A stretch of DNA of 64,000 nt from Meconema thalassinum (GCA_946902985.2 OX336388.2:225082467-225146466), one strand, 5' to 3'; positions 51,164-63,439 are shown, numbered from the stretch's first letter. Made by a program: numbers and translations. The notes: generated by a model from the sequence alone, not told the origin.

Positions 51164-52556
51164 TTTTAGCCAACTTTTCACATTTTGCAAAAATGAGGAA
51201 AAAGTAGACTTATGAGATCGGGCAAATGTCTGTCCTGTCTGGCTGTGTGTGTGTCCCCCCCCCTATCAACTCCTAAACGGCTGCAGCAATCGAAATAAAA
51301 TTTGGTAGGAGTAAAGATCTATACCTGAATATCTCAAGGCCATATTTGAAAATGATATCAGTGCTACCAACTGCTGAAAAATCGCAATTGAAATTTGAGC
51401 TCCATGTTGGATATCATGGAAGGTATGAATGGGAGCTATTTCAAAATTGGCACACGTATAGATAATAATATTGCAGTTTAATTTCCAGGAGGCCATACAT
51501 GGCAGTATTGCCAAAATGATTATAAGCATGCTGATAGGTCCAAATTTTAAATGCATATAACTTCTACACTATCAGTTGGATTTCAACCAAATTTCCTATG
51601 TGCTATGTGTACATAAGCAGATACGACTGAGCGTATTCTTAAGAGCCACCAGGGCTGCCAACTGTTAATAAATGCTCTCAATTTATTTTATCCAAATACC
51701 CATACATCAGAAATTATGCAAGCCGACAGCTTTAAACTATGCACACGTATAGTACCCGACATTCTAGATTAATTTGGAGTTACTAATGGACCTCAGTACT
51801 ACCAACATGGTTCTAAGACTGCTGATAGGACCAATTGTAAATACATGCAACTTCTATACTATCAATTGGATTTCAACCAAATTTCGTATATAGTATGTGT
51901 ACTATAACAGATATAACTATGCGTATTCTTAAGAACAACCAGGGCTGCCAACTGTTAATAAATGCTGTCTCTATTTTTTTACCCTAATATCAGTATATCA
52001 GAAAGTATTCAAGCCAACAGCACTAAACATTGCACACGTATAGTACCTTACATTCTAGATTAATTTGGAGTAATTAATATACGTCAGTGCTTCCAACATG
52101 ATTCTAAGCCTGCTGATTGGTCCAATTTTAAAATACATGTAACTTCTATACAAATAAATGGATTTCATCCAAAATTGGCAAAACAATAGATCACAATAGT
52201 TCAGATTATTTCTAACCAATACATGCATGACATTGTTGCTAACATGATTTTACGCGCGCTGTTAGATCCAATGTATAACTGCATGTAACGTCCATGCTAT
52301 CCATTAGAATTCAGCCACATTTTGTATTCTGTACCTTAAGAGATGGAACTAAGAATATATTCAGTCACCAGGGCTGCCAACTCTAGTGCTCTATTAGGCT
52401 ACATTATGCCAGTTATATTTCGAATTAATAAGAAATTTCGTTATTACCAACTCAATTTCGTCATTATTCTAATTAGGTCCATATAGATTAATCATTGGAA
52501 TGAATCTTACATTTCGAGAAAAGTAGGCTCTTTAGTTCGTCACGAAACTTCTTGTT
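51164..52556 (+). mobile_element. Helentron-like element, family A, copy A3 (complete, 1.4 kb)
   Basis: TTTTTAGCCAACTTTTCAC at the left, (CTGT/GTGT) at 51225-51255, core repeats with CCAACTGTTAATAAATGCT at about 51657 and 51947 (~290-bp internal duplication). The right end is AAAGTAGGCTCTTTAGTTCG, TCACGAAACT, TCTTGTT. One more core unit than A2. Confidence 0.65.
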
Positions 52557-52737
52557 GCATGTGAAATCTTAAAAATATAGATAAACCTCATTTTATATTG
52601 GGAATAGTTCATAGGAAGACACCAGGTGTAAAATTACTTCATTATAATCCGTACGACTACGACAAAAAGGGAGTGACACACTATGGGTCAAAATGACCCG
52701 GCTCCAGTCCTGGCGTTAATTTTTTTCTCGCCTTTGG

Positions 52738-52832
52738 TCACCCTCAAGTCCCAATTGACTGCGCCAGGATTTGTTCCCGACATCTTTGGCTCAGCAGGTG
52801 AGAACGTTACCGCTGTGCAACGCAGCCAGTAA
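52738..52832 (-). mobile_element. SINE family F, 5' fragment
   Basis: The minus strand reads CTGGCTGCGTTGCACAGCGG, TAACGTTCTCACCTGCTGAG and ATCCTGGCGCAGTCAATTGG, matching the head of 49052-49272. Truncated where the family C element begins. Confidence 0.75.
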
Positions 52833-52844
52833 AACAGAAAACAA

Positions 52845-53904
52845 AACAAGTAGTTCCGTGAAGAACTATACAGCCTATTTTCAAATAGCCTACTAATATC
52901 AATTGCCTCTATCAACATACAAATTGTCAGTTTGATTGCTGTAATAGATTCGTAGATATTGAGAACCGTCCAAATATTTCGGATGGTCGCCATGTTGGAT
53001 TTTAATATATGTAGGCCATAGAGTTGATGATGATTATTATATACGTTCATTATGCAAATGTTGATTTCGATCGCATGATTGGAACGCAATAAATAAAAAC
53101 TTAATTTTAGAAATTCGCACAGCCGCCATCTTTAGGTTACGTAAACAATTGAACTAAATTAGATACCAGTGCATTGTAATGTGTATAAAAATTTGCTGTA
53201 CGAAGTTTCATTGCGTTTGGATCATTCAATCGCGAGAAAAGTTTATTTAAAACTTTCAACTTCGCTTAGTTAACTGGTTAACCGGTTTTTGAAAGCCTTA
53301 TAGATGAGCTTAAAGTAGTGCCCTTTATCTCCGTACAAAATTTCATGGTGATATCGGTAATAGTTTCAGAGATATAGAATGCCGGTGAAATATTTCGCAC
53401 AGCCACCATCTTGAGGTTATGTAAACAATTGATCGAAGTTAGACGTCGGTGCATTACAATGTGTATAAATATATACTGTACCAAGTTTCATTGCGTTTGG
53501 TTGGTTAAATCGCGAGAGACGTCTATTTAAAAGTCGCAAATTTGCTTGGCCACCATGTTGGTTTTGTAGTTACCAGGTTTTCAAGTATCTCATAAGTGAA
53601 CTCCTAGTAGTTCCCTTTATCACCGTACAAAATTCCAGGGTGATATCGGTAATAGTTTCGGAGATATTCAGTGCTGGGTAAATATTTCGCACAGCCGCGA
53701 TGTTTGATTGGTGTGACGTAACAAAATTTGAAGGGCATGGTCGGGGTCGCCCGGAATAGTGCTATGAACATACCTAGTTTCATTAAAATTGCTCCAGCCG
53801 GTTAGAAGTTTTTAGGGGGGACACACAAAAATCCTCACGCAGACAGACACACAGACAAAAGGTGATCTCTTTAGCCTATTTTTTTAAAATGAAAATAGGC
53901 TAAA
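52845..53904 (-). mobile_element. Helentron-like element, family C, copy C2 (complete)
   Basis: The plus-strand left end is AACAAG, the hairpin TAGTTC-cgtgaa-GAACTA, TACAGCCTATTTTCAAA; the right end is AGACAGACACACAG, then GAAAATAGGCTAAAA. The core has repeated AAATATTTCGCACAGCCGCC and ACAAAATTTCATGGTGATAT units. Strand set by the hairpin as 3' end. Confidence 0.65.
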
Positions 53905-54067
53905 AAGGAAGACTCACTCCTGGAGACACCTTACAAAACTGAGTAACACGGACTCAAGCCATATTTTGTTTATTTTGCAGGCACGCCACTGATGATTATG
54001 TTTCGCAGAGACACTTCATTTCAAAGATATACGTTCCACTCGTCTTTTCAAACAAGCCCTCACATTT

Positions 54068-54400
54068 TCTGAGTGTGTAGTGGCTAGCAATTCTTGGCTC
54101 TCATCCACGGAGGTTCTGCTAAGAAATGTAATTGTGGTGTGAGGGTCAAAACGGGGTACACTCAGGCAAAACGGAGAAAAGGAGGTTTTCACTCATCCTC
54201 AGCCATCCTAGAAGTGGTTTTTTGTGGTTTCCCACTTCTACTCCAGGCCGGGATTGTATCTAACTTAAGGCTACAGCCGCATCTTACACAAATCCTATCT
54301 CAGTTACAAATGCACACACTAGTACAGACATCATAGCGACACAGGTTATCGGTCGAATTCTACACACACCCGAGTACCTAAAATAACAACAGCAACATTT
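54068..54400 (+). mobile_element. tRNA-headed SINE, family D
   Basis: GTGTAGTGGCTAGCAATTC (A-box region), TAAGAAATGTAATTGTGGTG, CCATCCTAGAAGTGG, GTGGTTTCCCACTTCTACTC and GGTTATCGGTCGAATTCTAC, ending ACACCCGAGTACC. Confidence 0.75.
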
Positions 54401-54499
54401 TATATGGGATTAATATCGGGTAATTTAGAGGGCCATTCAAGGTGCGATATGGCGACCTTGTCGCACTTACGCATGCAAGGTATACGGACGAGTACCCGT

Positions 54500-54585
54500 G
54501 GAGCAATGGTACAAGTGCGTAGAAGGTAGCAGACCTGTGTTAGGGTGGTGGTTTGATTCCCACCACCGCCAACTATATTTATGCA
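54500..54585 (+). other. tRNA-like stem region
   Basis: GTGGTGG-TTTGATTC-CCACCAC (54546-54567) forms a perfect 7-bp T-arm-like stem with a B-box-like loop. The upstream part does not fold as a canonical tRNA, so this is probably the head of an unrecognised SINE. Confidence 0.35.
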
Positions 54586-54642
54586 CATGCTGAGCGTTGG
54601 GGATCAAATACAAAGGCATTCATGCTACATTTGACCGTTATC

Positions 54643-54968
54643 ATCGCTTTGGTGGCGTAGTTGGTAGCATGCTGAACTGCTGTGCCCAAGATCGCGGGTT
54701 CAAACCCGGCCGAATTCGTACGATATTTTAAGAGCGTTAAAATCCTTCAGTATACCTTCCTCCGGGGTAGGGGGGGGGGGCGAGAGTAAAGCCATCGGTC
54801 CCATGTTATAGATTTATGGCATGTAAAAGATCCTTACACTAACTAAACTTGTGTGAAGCTAAATTTCTAGGTTAGATTTCGTTGGAACACTCTATCAAAG
54901 TTCCAACGTTCACCACTAGGTGTCAGTGATATCTGGTAGCGAAAGTTGGAACTACTTGGAATTGAACG
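54643..54968 (+). mobile_element. tRNA-headed SINE, family E, copy 3
   Basis: The best-preserved head of the family: TTTGGTGGCGTAGTTGGTAG (A box), CAAGATCGCGGGTTCAAACC (B box). Body TAAAGCCATCGGTCCCATGT and GTGTGAAGCTAAATTT, ending GTTGGAACTACTTGG. About 120 bp more, ending in (AAAT)n, precede element A4 and may be its tail. Confidence 0.8.
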
Positions 54969-55089
54969 GAACTTGTCGCTCACCCTATGGGTGTCCGCTA
55001 GGAAGCAGCTACGGCCTCTGGCGAGCCAAACATGTCCTCGGACACTCCCGGCACTAAAAGCCATACAATAAATAAATAAATACATAAAT

Positions 55090-56228
55090 AACAAGACGTT
55101 CCGTGACGAACTAAAGAGCCTACGTTTCATGCCAATGATTATTCTACAGTATATGAACCTATCTAGAATAATGACGAAATTAAGTTGGTAATATAGATAT
55201 GTCTAATTAGTTCGAAATATTCCTGGTATAATGTGGCCTTATAGAGCACTACAGTTGGCAGCCCTGGTGACTGAATATATTCTTAGTTCCATCTCTTAAG
55301 GTACAGAATACAAAATTTGGTTGAAGTCCAATGGACGTTACATGCAGTTAGATATTGGATCTATCAGCACGCGTAAAAGCATGTTGGCAACAGTCATGCG
55401 TGTGCTGGTTAGAAATAATCGGAGATATTATGATATCTTGTTGTGCCAATTTCGGATGAAATCCATTTGTTAGTATAGAAGTTACGTGTATTTTAAAATT
55501 GGACCTATCAGCAAGCATAGAATCATGTTAGCAGCACTGACTTATATATAATTACTCCAAATTATTCTCGAGTGTCGGTACTATACGTGTGCATAGTTTA
55601 AAGCTGTCGGCTTGCATACTTTCAGATATATTGGTATTTGGATGAAGAAAATAGACAGAGCAATTATTAACAGTTGGCAGCCCTGGTAGCTCTTAAGAAT
55701 ACACTCAGTCATATCTGTTTATATACTCATATTACATACAAAATTTGGTTGAAATCCAATTAATAGTGTAGAAGTTATATACATTTAAAAATTGGACCTA
55801 TCAGAAGGCTTAACATTATTTTGGTAGCACTGTCATGTAGACCTCCTGGAAATTAAACTGAAATAGTATTATCTACATGTGTGCCAATTTTGGAATAGCT
55901 CCCATTCAGACCTTCCATGATTTCCAACATGGAGCTCAAATTCCTAGTGCGTTTTTTCAGCAGTTGGTAGCACTGACATCATTTTCAAATATGGGCTTTA
56001 GATATTCCTATATACATCATTACTCATACTAAATTTGGTTCCGATTGCTGCAGCCGTTTAGGAGTTGATAGGGGGACACACACACACGGCCAGACAGACA
56101 AAATGTCAGACAGACAGACAGACAGACAGAAGGACAGACTGACAGACAGACTGACACACATTTTCCCGGATCGATCTCATAAGTCTACTTTTCCCTGATT
56201 TTTGCAAAATGTGAAAAGTAGGCTAAAA
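55090..56228 (-). mobile_element. Helentron-like element, family A, copy A4 (complete)
   Basis: Plus-strand left end AACAAGACGTTCCGTGACGA then ACTAAAGAGCCTACGTTTC; right end (GACA)n at 56090-56150 then GAAAAGTAGGCTAAAA. The conserved 90-codon frame of other A copies is broken here by TGA near 55860, which argues against coding. Confidence 0.65.
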
Positions 56229-56332
56229 ATCAAGTATTTATTCAGGGCTGAATGTGTGCGTCCTTTTACATTGCCTGAAAGCGTATGAGATGCGATACTT
56301 CTTTCCACTTAGAAGGTTCATTCACGTTATCA

Positions 56333-56460
56333 GTTATCTTTTTTGTTGTTGTTTATCTCCCCCCCCCCACCTTCCTCTTTTCTAGCGTCGTCATTCAAAG
56401 AGCAGGAGTACGACAGTGTTTTGTTTTTAATGGCTAGCGCAGTCTGGCAGAGACAATCGT
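56333..56460 (+). repeat. Direct repeat, copy 1
   Basis: Matches 57985-58112 (CTCTTTTCTAG, GTCGTCATTCAAA, ACGACAGTGTTTTGTTTTTA, ATGGCTAGCGCAGTCTGGC). The two copies flank family B element B3. Unknown origin. Confidence 0.8.
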
Positions 56461-56662
56461 ATCCAACTGAAACCGTATAATCGACATGTACGACAGTTTG
56501 ATGCGTTGTATAACCACTTGTCGCACACATGTTTTTGAAAAGGGATTGCTTCCATGTCGTCATAAATCTTGTAAGGACGTTTAGGGTAATTGTGGCCTGG
56601 CTATAGACGGAGAACTGACGACCATGCTGCCATCAGACGTTGGAAGTGTGACCAATAACTAG

Positions 56663-57567
56663 AACAAGATGTTCAGTAAAGAACATATAGCCTACTTTCT
56701 CCTAAATGCATGGGTATTGTTATAACTCTGTGTCCTTTTTCAAGGAGTACAATTGAAAATTGGTTGCAGTAACTTGTTCAAATACAACGTACTATACGGA
56801 TATAAAATATGATTATGAGGTGCCCTTTGCTAGTGCTACCTCTGTAAAACAATTCATTCAATTCGGGTTTACCGTGTTTGAATTGATAGGGGGAATCGAT
56901 TTGCACACACACATGGTCGCCATCCGCAAATTATTGGGCTGATGACGTTGTAGTTGGCTCAAAAGATTCGTTATACATAAAGGTATAATGTTGAAAAATT
57001 TCGTAGAGATCAGATGATTAGGTAGGTCGTAATTTGATTCAAGCTTTTAACATTTGGGTGGCCGCCATTACGTTTTCGGCAAGATGGCGGCGATATCAAA
57101 CATGACAATGAGGTCCTCTTTGCTTGTGCTATCTCTGTACAAAATTTCGTTCAATTCGGTTTCACTATTGAATTGATATGGGGAATCGATTTGCACACTT
57201 ACAAGACCGCCATCTGCAAACTATTGGGCTGATGATCTTGTAGTTTGGTCAAAATATGCCCCTCACAAAAGGTATATTGTTACAAAATTTGGTAGAGATC
57301 AGATTATTAGGTTGGTCGTAATTTTATTTAAGCTTTTAATATTTGGGTGGCAGCCATTACGATTTCGTCAAGATGGCGGCGATATAAAACATGACACTGA
57401 GGTGCCCTTGGTTAGTTGAACCTCTGTACCAAATTTCGTTCAATTCGGTTTCACCGTGTTCGAATTGATAAGGGGGGGGGGGGGGACAGGCATTCAGAGT
57501 ACACACACTCACACACACGCGCATAAGTCTACTTTCATTTCTTGCAAAAATCGAAATTAGGCTAAAG
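56663..57567 (-). mobile_element. Helentron-like element, family B, copy B3 (complete)
   Basis: The left end is AACAAG, the hairpin ATGTTC-agtaaa-GAACAT, ATAGCCTACTTTCTCC; the right end is AATCGAAATTAGGCTAAA. The core has two to three ~290-bp units, compared with about eight in B1, plus a G-run and (CA)n at 57470-57520. Confidence 0.65.
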
Positions 57568-58809
57568 TTAAGGGGCAGAGGACTCACCCGGTATAGTTCA
57601 TCGAAAATTCAAATGTTTGTTGAACAACCTCTGCCATGCCCACCATTACGGTATAAATTTAAAGAAAACATGAAACTCTTGGCTTAGAATTGGTTAACCT
57701 TAAGACAATACAGCATTTTGTTATCTATGGTGATCCTGAATCTATAGAAAGGGTGCCCCCTGGAATGTCGGGATCCTCTTGCACCACGGGGAATATTAGG
57801 GCTGCCGTTGTGTCACTGAATAACCACCCAATGTAAAATAAAGCTTGTGTTTAATATTTCTGAGCACATTCTTCCCCATTTGCATCAGAAGTAACGGAGA
57901 GAGACCGGATTTAATATGAATATCTTTCGAATTGTATTTATGATTAGATACCAAATAGACAGAAACGAATATTACTTTAACGTTCTTCTTCTCTTTTTTG
58001 TGGTTGTTTATCTCCTCCCTCCCTCCTCTTTTCTAGTGTCGTCATTCAAACAGCAGGAGAACGACAGTGTTTTGTTTTTAATGGCTAGCGCAGTCTGGCG
58101 GAGACAATCGCTAATCGAGTGGAGTGGTTTTTAAAAACTCTTTGGAAACAATCTTCAAACTGTCATGTACATTGATGACACGAAGACAAAACTTTCAGAA
58201 AGAGAATTACTTATTTAATCAAAAGCCAGAAATGACAACAGAAGAGGAGAAAGAGAGAGAAGACGAATAAAAAAAAGTCTAACAATAATAGAAAAAGAAT
58301 GAAAGGAAAAAGAGTTGAACTTTTCAACTGAAGATAAGAAATAAATTACATCATTCAAATCTTTTAGAGATTTTGAATTAAGATTTTGTTCTTTTCCTTC
58401 CCAAACGATGTAGAGAATATATAATATTAAACTTGTGTGTAACTTCCAAGGGCAAAATGAGGATGATTCTTATCGTGTTTGTGTGATTATGTGATTGTGA
58501 GACACTCATACGGTGCAATTAGGAGACACGTAAGGGTTGGGAATCTCGTTCAATTTTAAACGAGTTGGTATGCTGTATCACGCCTATGTTAAATCCAATA
58601 ATAGGACAACAGATGACCTGGCTGTTTTGGTCCTATTATACCTAAATTGGGTACATTTCGGTATTCTTTTTCCGAAACCACAGTAGAGAACTGGAATTCT
58701 ATCATCATTTTTCGACGTAATTTATGGGTATACGGAACCAGAAAATAATAACTTTCTATAGCGAACCATGGGACCCCAGCTGAGTCAGTCATTGCTTCCA
58801 TTTCTTTGT
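57568..58809. other. Direct repeat copy 2 and unassigned sequence
   Basis: 57985-58112 is the second copy of the direct repeat at 56333. Elsewhere a purine-rich stretch (58215-58310) and nothing recognisable. The open frame at 57916-58134 spans the repeat and is not supported. Confidence 0.4.
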
Positions 58810-59275
58810 CATCTTTCCTGTTGATCTGCGTTGGTCAACTCTTGACCATTTTGACCCCGACGGTATAAGGGAATCTGAGGCCTGGAGAGTCTTTCAATTA
58901 CCGACCTTAATTGGCCCTTATCTCATCTTTCCTGATACCCTCATTCTTCGAGAGGTCATAACTCTTATTTTCTCTTTATCATATCTCCTGCGTTCGGCTC
59001 AAGGTCCTACGGGAGGCAGGCTGTGTGTATCCCCACCACTTAAGGTGCACCATGGATAGTGTTACAACCTCAAGGGCTCACGACTGGTGAATTCGGGAGT
59101 TGGCAACACCGAGGTTAAACTGAACTAGGTCCGGTTGCCCCCACCTTTTTATATTGCCCTTTCTTATCTGCCTTTCATGGCTCTCCTTCCTCCAAGTCCC
59201 TTAGTCCTCGTTCTTAGAAGGTTGAGGGCATTATTTCCTCCTGTCCATTATTTTCTTCTTCTTCCTTTTTTGTTT
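58810..59275 (-). repeat. Dispersed repeat H, copy 2
   Basis: Reverse complement of much of 11041-11640; shared words GACCCCGACGGTAT, CTCATTCTTCGAG, GGCAGGCTGTGTGTA and GTGCACCATGGATAGTGTTA. Confidence 0.6.
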
Positions 59276-59339
59276 TCCATTTATTCTTCTGGTATTTGAG
59301 ACCGTGGTTAGTTTTAGTTATAGCTTCCATTAGACTACA

Positions 59340-59430
59340 TTACCATTTTCACTACCACAAAGGCCGATAACCTAGATGTTAGGTCCCTTAAAACAACATT
59401 AACTTTATCATCATCATCATCATCATCATT
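59340..59430 (+). mobile_element. SINE 3' tail with (ATC)n
   Basis: CACAAAGGCCGATAACCTAG, ATGTTAGGTCCCTTAAAACA, ACATTAACTT then (ATC)n. Same tail type as near 2026 and 25626. Head not visible. Confidence 0.45.
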
Positions 59431-59442
59431 TTCGGAATCCTT

Positions 59443-59812
59443 TGACGTCAAGACAGGAGTTCGACGAGACGATGGGCTCTCTCCGATGTTGTTCAATTGC
59501 GTTCTTGAAAAGATCATAAGGACTTGGCGAACATAATTAACCCAAACCAGCTACAGGCCGCTGGGAATGGGAATAAATTCAAAGGGGATCGAGAAAGACT
59601 GTCTAGTTCTTGCCGATGACGTTGCTATTCTGTCAAACGATTTGGAAATTGCTAGGTTTCAAATCGAATTGTTGAAGGAAATCGGCGAATAAATTGGCCT
59701 GCAGATATCATTCCAAAATCATCAGTAATGACTAACATCAAAGAAGCCTCGACAAACGTCCACCCAAAATACGGGGATATCCACCGAGTGGAGAAATTCA
59801 AGTATTTTAACA
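59443..59812 (+). pseudogene. RTE-like LINE RT fragment (motifs B and C)
   Basis: The plus strand encodes FDVKTGVRRDDGLSPMLFNC, then VLEKIIRTWRT, a stop, NSKGIEKDCLVLADDVAILS, LEIARFQIELLKEIGE, a stop, IGLQISF, and HPKYGDIHRVEKFKYF after a frame change. Closest in style to the LINE at 2892. GVRRDD replaces the usual GVRQGD. Confidence 0.8.
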
Positions 59813-59814
59813 TA

Positions 59815-60057
59815 TCAACCATACTCTTCAATCTTTACATTGAACATGCAATGAAGGAAATTTGAGAAAAAATTAAAGTGAGAGTGAAGATTCAAGGAGA
59901 AATAATTTCAACTCAGATTTGCTGATGACATCGTCATCTCAGCCGATTCACCAGAGTATGGACTCAGTCTTGAGGAAAGAATTCATTATGAAAAATAAAT
60001 AAATTTAAAACAAAAATTTTGTAATGCAGCCGAATTAAATCAGAAACCTCTATGGAC
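59815..60057 (+). pseudogene. LINE family J RT fragment
   Basis: LFNLYIEHAMKEI, stop, EKIKVRVKIQGEIISTLRFA, DDIVISAD, then decayed sequence through ELNQKPLWTSN. Matches 38318-38580 closely. Joins fragment 59443-59812 on the left and Helentron-like C3 on the right. Confidence 0.8.
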
Positions 60058-60654
60058 ATCAAATTGTTTACATGACCTCAAGATGGCGGCTGGGCGATAT
60101 ATTTCACCGGCATTCTATATTTCTGAAACTATTACCGGTATCACCATGAAATTTTGTACGGAGATAAAGGGCACTACTGGAAGTTCATCTATGAGCCTTT
60201 CAAAAACCGGTTAACTACAAAACGAACATGGCGGCCAAGCGAAATTGAAAATTTTAAATAGACGTTTCTCGCGATTTAATGATCCAAACGCAATGAAACT
60301 TCGTACAGCAAAACCCATTGTACGGCACTGGTCTCTAACTTAGTTCAATTGTTTATATAACCACAAGATGGCGGCTGACCGAAATTTTAAATTCCCGCTT
60401 TTGTTTCCTGTGTCCTAATCATGCGATTGAAGTTTAAATAAAACACCTACACAATAATCTTCATGTAATAGTACATACATCTAAGGCCTATAACATAAAT
60501 ATCCAACATGGTGACCATCCAAAACATTTAGACGGTTCTCAATATCTACGAATCTATTACAGCAATCAAACTGATAATTTGTATGTAGATAGAGGCAATT
60601 AACATAAGTAGGATATATGAAAATAGGCTGCATAGTTCTTCACGGAACTACTTT
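60058..60654 (+). mobile_element. Helentron-like element, family C, copy C3, 5' truncated
   Basis: Begins inside the core (CATGACCTCAAGATGGCGGC) and ends GAAAATAGGCTGCA, the hairpin TAGTTC-ttcacg-GAACTA, CTTTTTT. The AGCC-containing 5' end is missing. Confidence 0.65.
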
Positions 60655-60794
60655 TTTTTCTCAGTAATCATAGACTAATCTTCAAATATTAAAAAGAATA
60701 AATCGCTAAAATATGGCAAAATACATAATGTAAATTTACTTTAAATATGAGACCCGTTAAAATTGAAATTATGATTTCTAATGCATGCTATAAG

Positions 60795-61355
60795 TAGAGC
60801 TCCTCGCGGATAAACAAACCGTATCCGCTCCGCATCCCCACGACTGTTATCCGCATCCGGACCGCATCCTCACGACTGTTATCCGCAGCCGCCCCACATC
60901 CTCACGGTTGTTAACAAATTCTATAGGAATTACAATAATATTTTAATAAGATAAAGCATAAATTACTAAAGCAACACCTTTAGACGTTAAAGAGAAAAGT
61001 CGTTGCCTCAGGCTTTGTATGTTATGTGCTGTTTTAAATGAATGTTACACAACCAGAATTGCAACCCTATCCTGTTCGCAGTGTTAATGATGTTTAATGA
61101 CATTATTTGAATGAGATTAGCTTAAATCATCATCTTACATTTATCATGAAATAAAAACGTGACTGAAGAATATGATATGTCATAATCATAAATATCCGGG
61201 TCCTAGTAATGATAATAAACAAGTTTGGATTGTTTTCTAAGAACTATCCGCAAATTTACCCCAAACATTATCCGCAGCTTATCAGCTGTCCGGACAGCCA
61301 AGCAAAGTATGTCTCCGGGTTTATCCGCGGGTATCCGCATGCGCGCCGAGCTTTA
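60795..61355. mobile_element. hAT-type MITE, complete (561 bp)
   Basis: The perfect 8-bp target duplication GCTATAAG lies at 60787-60794 and 61356-61363. Ends TAGAGCTCCTCGCGGAT and its imperfect inverse ATGCGCGCCGAGCTTTA. Multiple TATCCGC/GCGGATA words lie inside each end (subterminal transposase-binding-like repeats). No coding capacity. Confidence 0.85.
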
Positions 61356-61363
61356 GCTATAAG

Positions 61364-62255
61364 CTGGTAGCCATCTCTTATAAGACACGTAGAAGCCAAT
61401 GAATTCACATCATACATTAACCACAAAGGCATAATACAACGTTTGGTCATTTCATGATAAAGCCCAAGTCCACTAATGAAGCATGTGGTGTATTCTGAAT
61501 GGAAGGAGAAAATATGGATATTGAATGAAAGATGGAGAGAATGACGACAAAAGGGGAGGAGAGAATAGAATAGCAACAAACAAACCAACCAACCGACAAA
61601 CACACAAATGAACGAACGGATTTCAAACCCTCATTTCTCCATTATTGCGTTATGCTGGCTGGTGAGTTGAGTTCAATTGTAGATGTGTATAGAACAAGGA
61701 AACCTGACAGAAAACACAAACTTTGTGCTGTGCAATTCAGGGTCTGCGAAACATATGAACTAATTAATAATATTATGAATCAAAACAATATGCTTAGCCC
61801 AGAAATCCTACTACTGTACTTATCGTATTGTATTGTACGATATTAATAGGAATAGCCTTGTACAGTATAACTCGCAAAGGAGAAGTTTTCGACCACGGAA
61901 CGCTTTATCCTACTAATGATTTCCCTGAGTAATAAGTAATGTAGCATTTGATTCTAAAGAGAACATTCAGTAGGAACAGTTCCATGTAACTAGCAATATT
62001 CTACTCTTTAGGAGAGATCAAAGAAGGCTATTTAAACGAAGTATATTGTGAACGTCGAAACCATTCACATATTCAGTCTAGCGTTAAATTGGAATATTTG
62101 CTATCAAAATAGCTTTTAAGGATAGATCTGAAGCCATTTTTTAGTGTTGCCTTAATCACAATTGTTACTGTAACATTCAATTGGCCAACAAAAAAATAAT
62201 TCCAATTATTGGCATGTAAAAAAATAATCTGAAATAATTTGTATGTAATTAATGT
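61364..62255. other. Unassigned sequence
   Basis: AT-rich, no recognisable gene or repeat; the frames at 61268-61603 and 61652-61846 have no identifiable domain. Confidence 0.4.
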
Positions 62256-63439
62256 AACAAGTAGTTCCGTGACGAAATAAAGAGCCTACTTTTCTTAAAA
62301 TTGTAGATTCCTTCCAATGAATAATCTATATATCAGAAATGAAATGTTACATTGGATCTATCAGCGCTCGAAAAATAATGTTGGCAACACTGCCATGTAC
62401 GTGTTGCTGACGACATTATGGTCTATTATTGTCCCAATTTTCGATAAAATCCATTTGTTAATATAGAAGATACATGCATTTTAAAATTGGATCTGTCATT
62501 AGGTTCAGAATCATGTTGGCAGCACTGACGTATAATAGTTACTCCAAATTAATCTAGAATGTCAGGTGCTATACGTGTGCAAAGTTTAGAGCTGATGGCT
62601 TGCATACATTCTGATAGATTAATATTAGGATTAAACAAATAGAGAGAGCATTAATTAAGAGTTGGCAGCCCCGGTTGCTCTTAAGATTACGCATAGTCAT
62701 ATATGTTATGGTACTCGTAGCACATACGACATTTGGTTGAAATCCAATTGATAGTATAGAAGTTATATGTATTTAAAAATGGTCCTATCAGGAGGCTCAA
62801 AATTATGTTGGCAGCATCGACGTATGTCAGTTACTCCAAATTAATCTAGAATGTCAGATACTATACGTGTGCAGAGTTTAGAGCTGTTGGTTGGCTTGCA
62901 TGATTTCTGATATATTGGTATTAGAATGAAAAAATAGGGACAGAATTTATTAACAGTTGGCAGCCCTGCTGGCTCTCGAGTATGAATAGCCATATCTGTT
63001 TTGATACACAAAGCATTTACGAAATTTGGTTGAAATCCCATTGATAGTATAGAAGTTACATGCATTTAAATGTTGGACCTATCAGCAGGCTTAGAATCAT
63101 ATTGCCAACACTGCCATATACAGGCTCCTGAAAATAAATGCGGTATGCCATTATCTATGTGTGTGCCAATTTTGGAACAGCTTGCATTCATAACTTCCTG
63201 AGATATACAACATAGAGCTCACATTTTAATTGTGATTTTTCAGCAGTTGGTAGAACTGATGTAATTTTCAGATATAGACGAGAGATATCTTTACTCATAC
63301 CAGATTTGGATTTGATAGCTGCGGTCGTTTAGGATTTGATAGGGGACACACACACACAGACGGACAGACATTTGCTCGGATCGATCTCATAAGTCTACCT
63401 TTTTGCTCATTTTTACAAAATGTGATTAGTAGATTTAAA
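62256..63439 (-). mobile_element. Helentron-like element, family A, copy A5
   Basis: Left end AACAAGTAGTTCCGTGACGA then AATAAAGAGCCTACTTTTC; core with three ~290-bp units (TAGTATAGAAGTTACATGCA at 63045 and relatives near 62460 and 62755). Right end (CA/GACA) at 63347-63370 then a decayed TGTGATTAGTAGATTTAAAA. Directly abuts a family B end. Confidence 0.65.
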
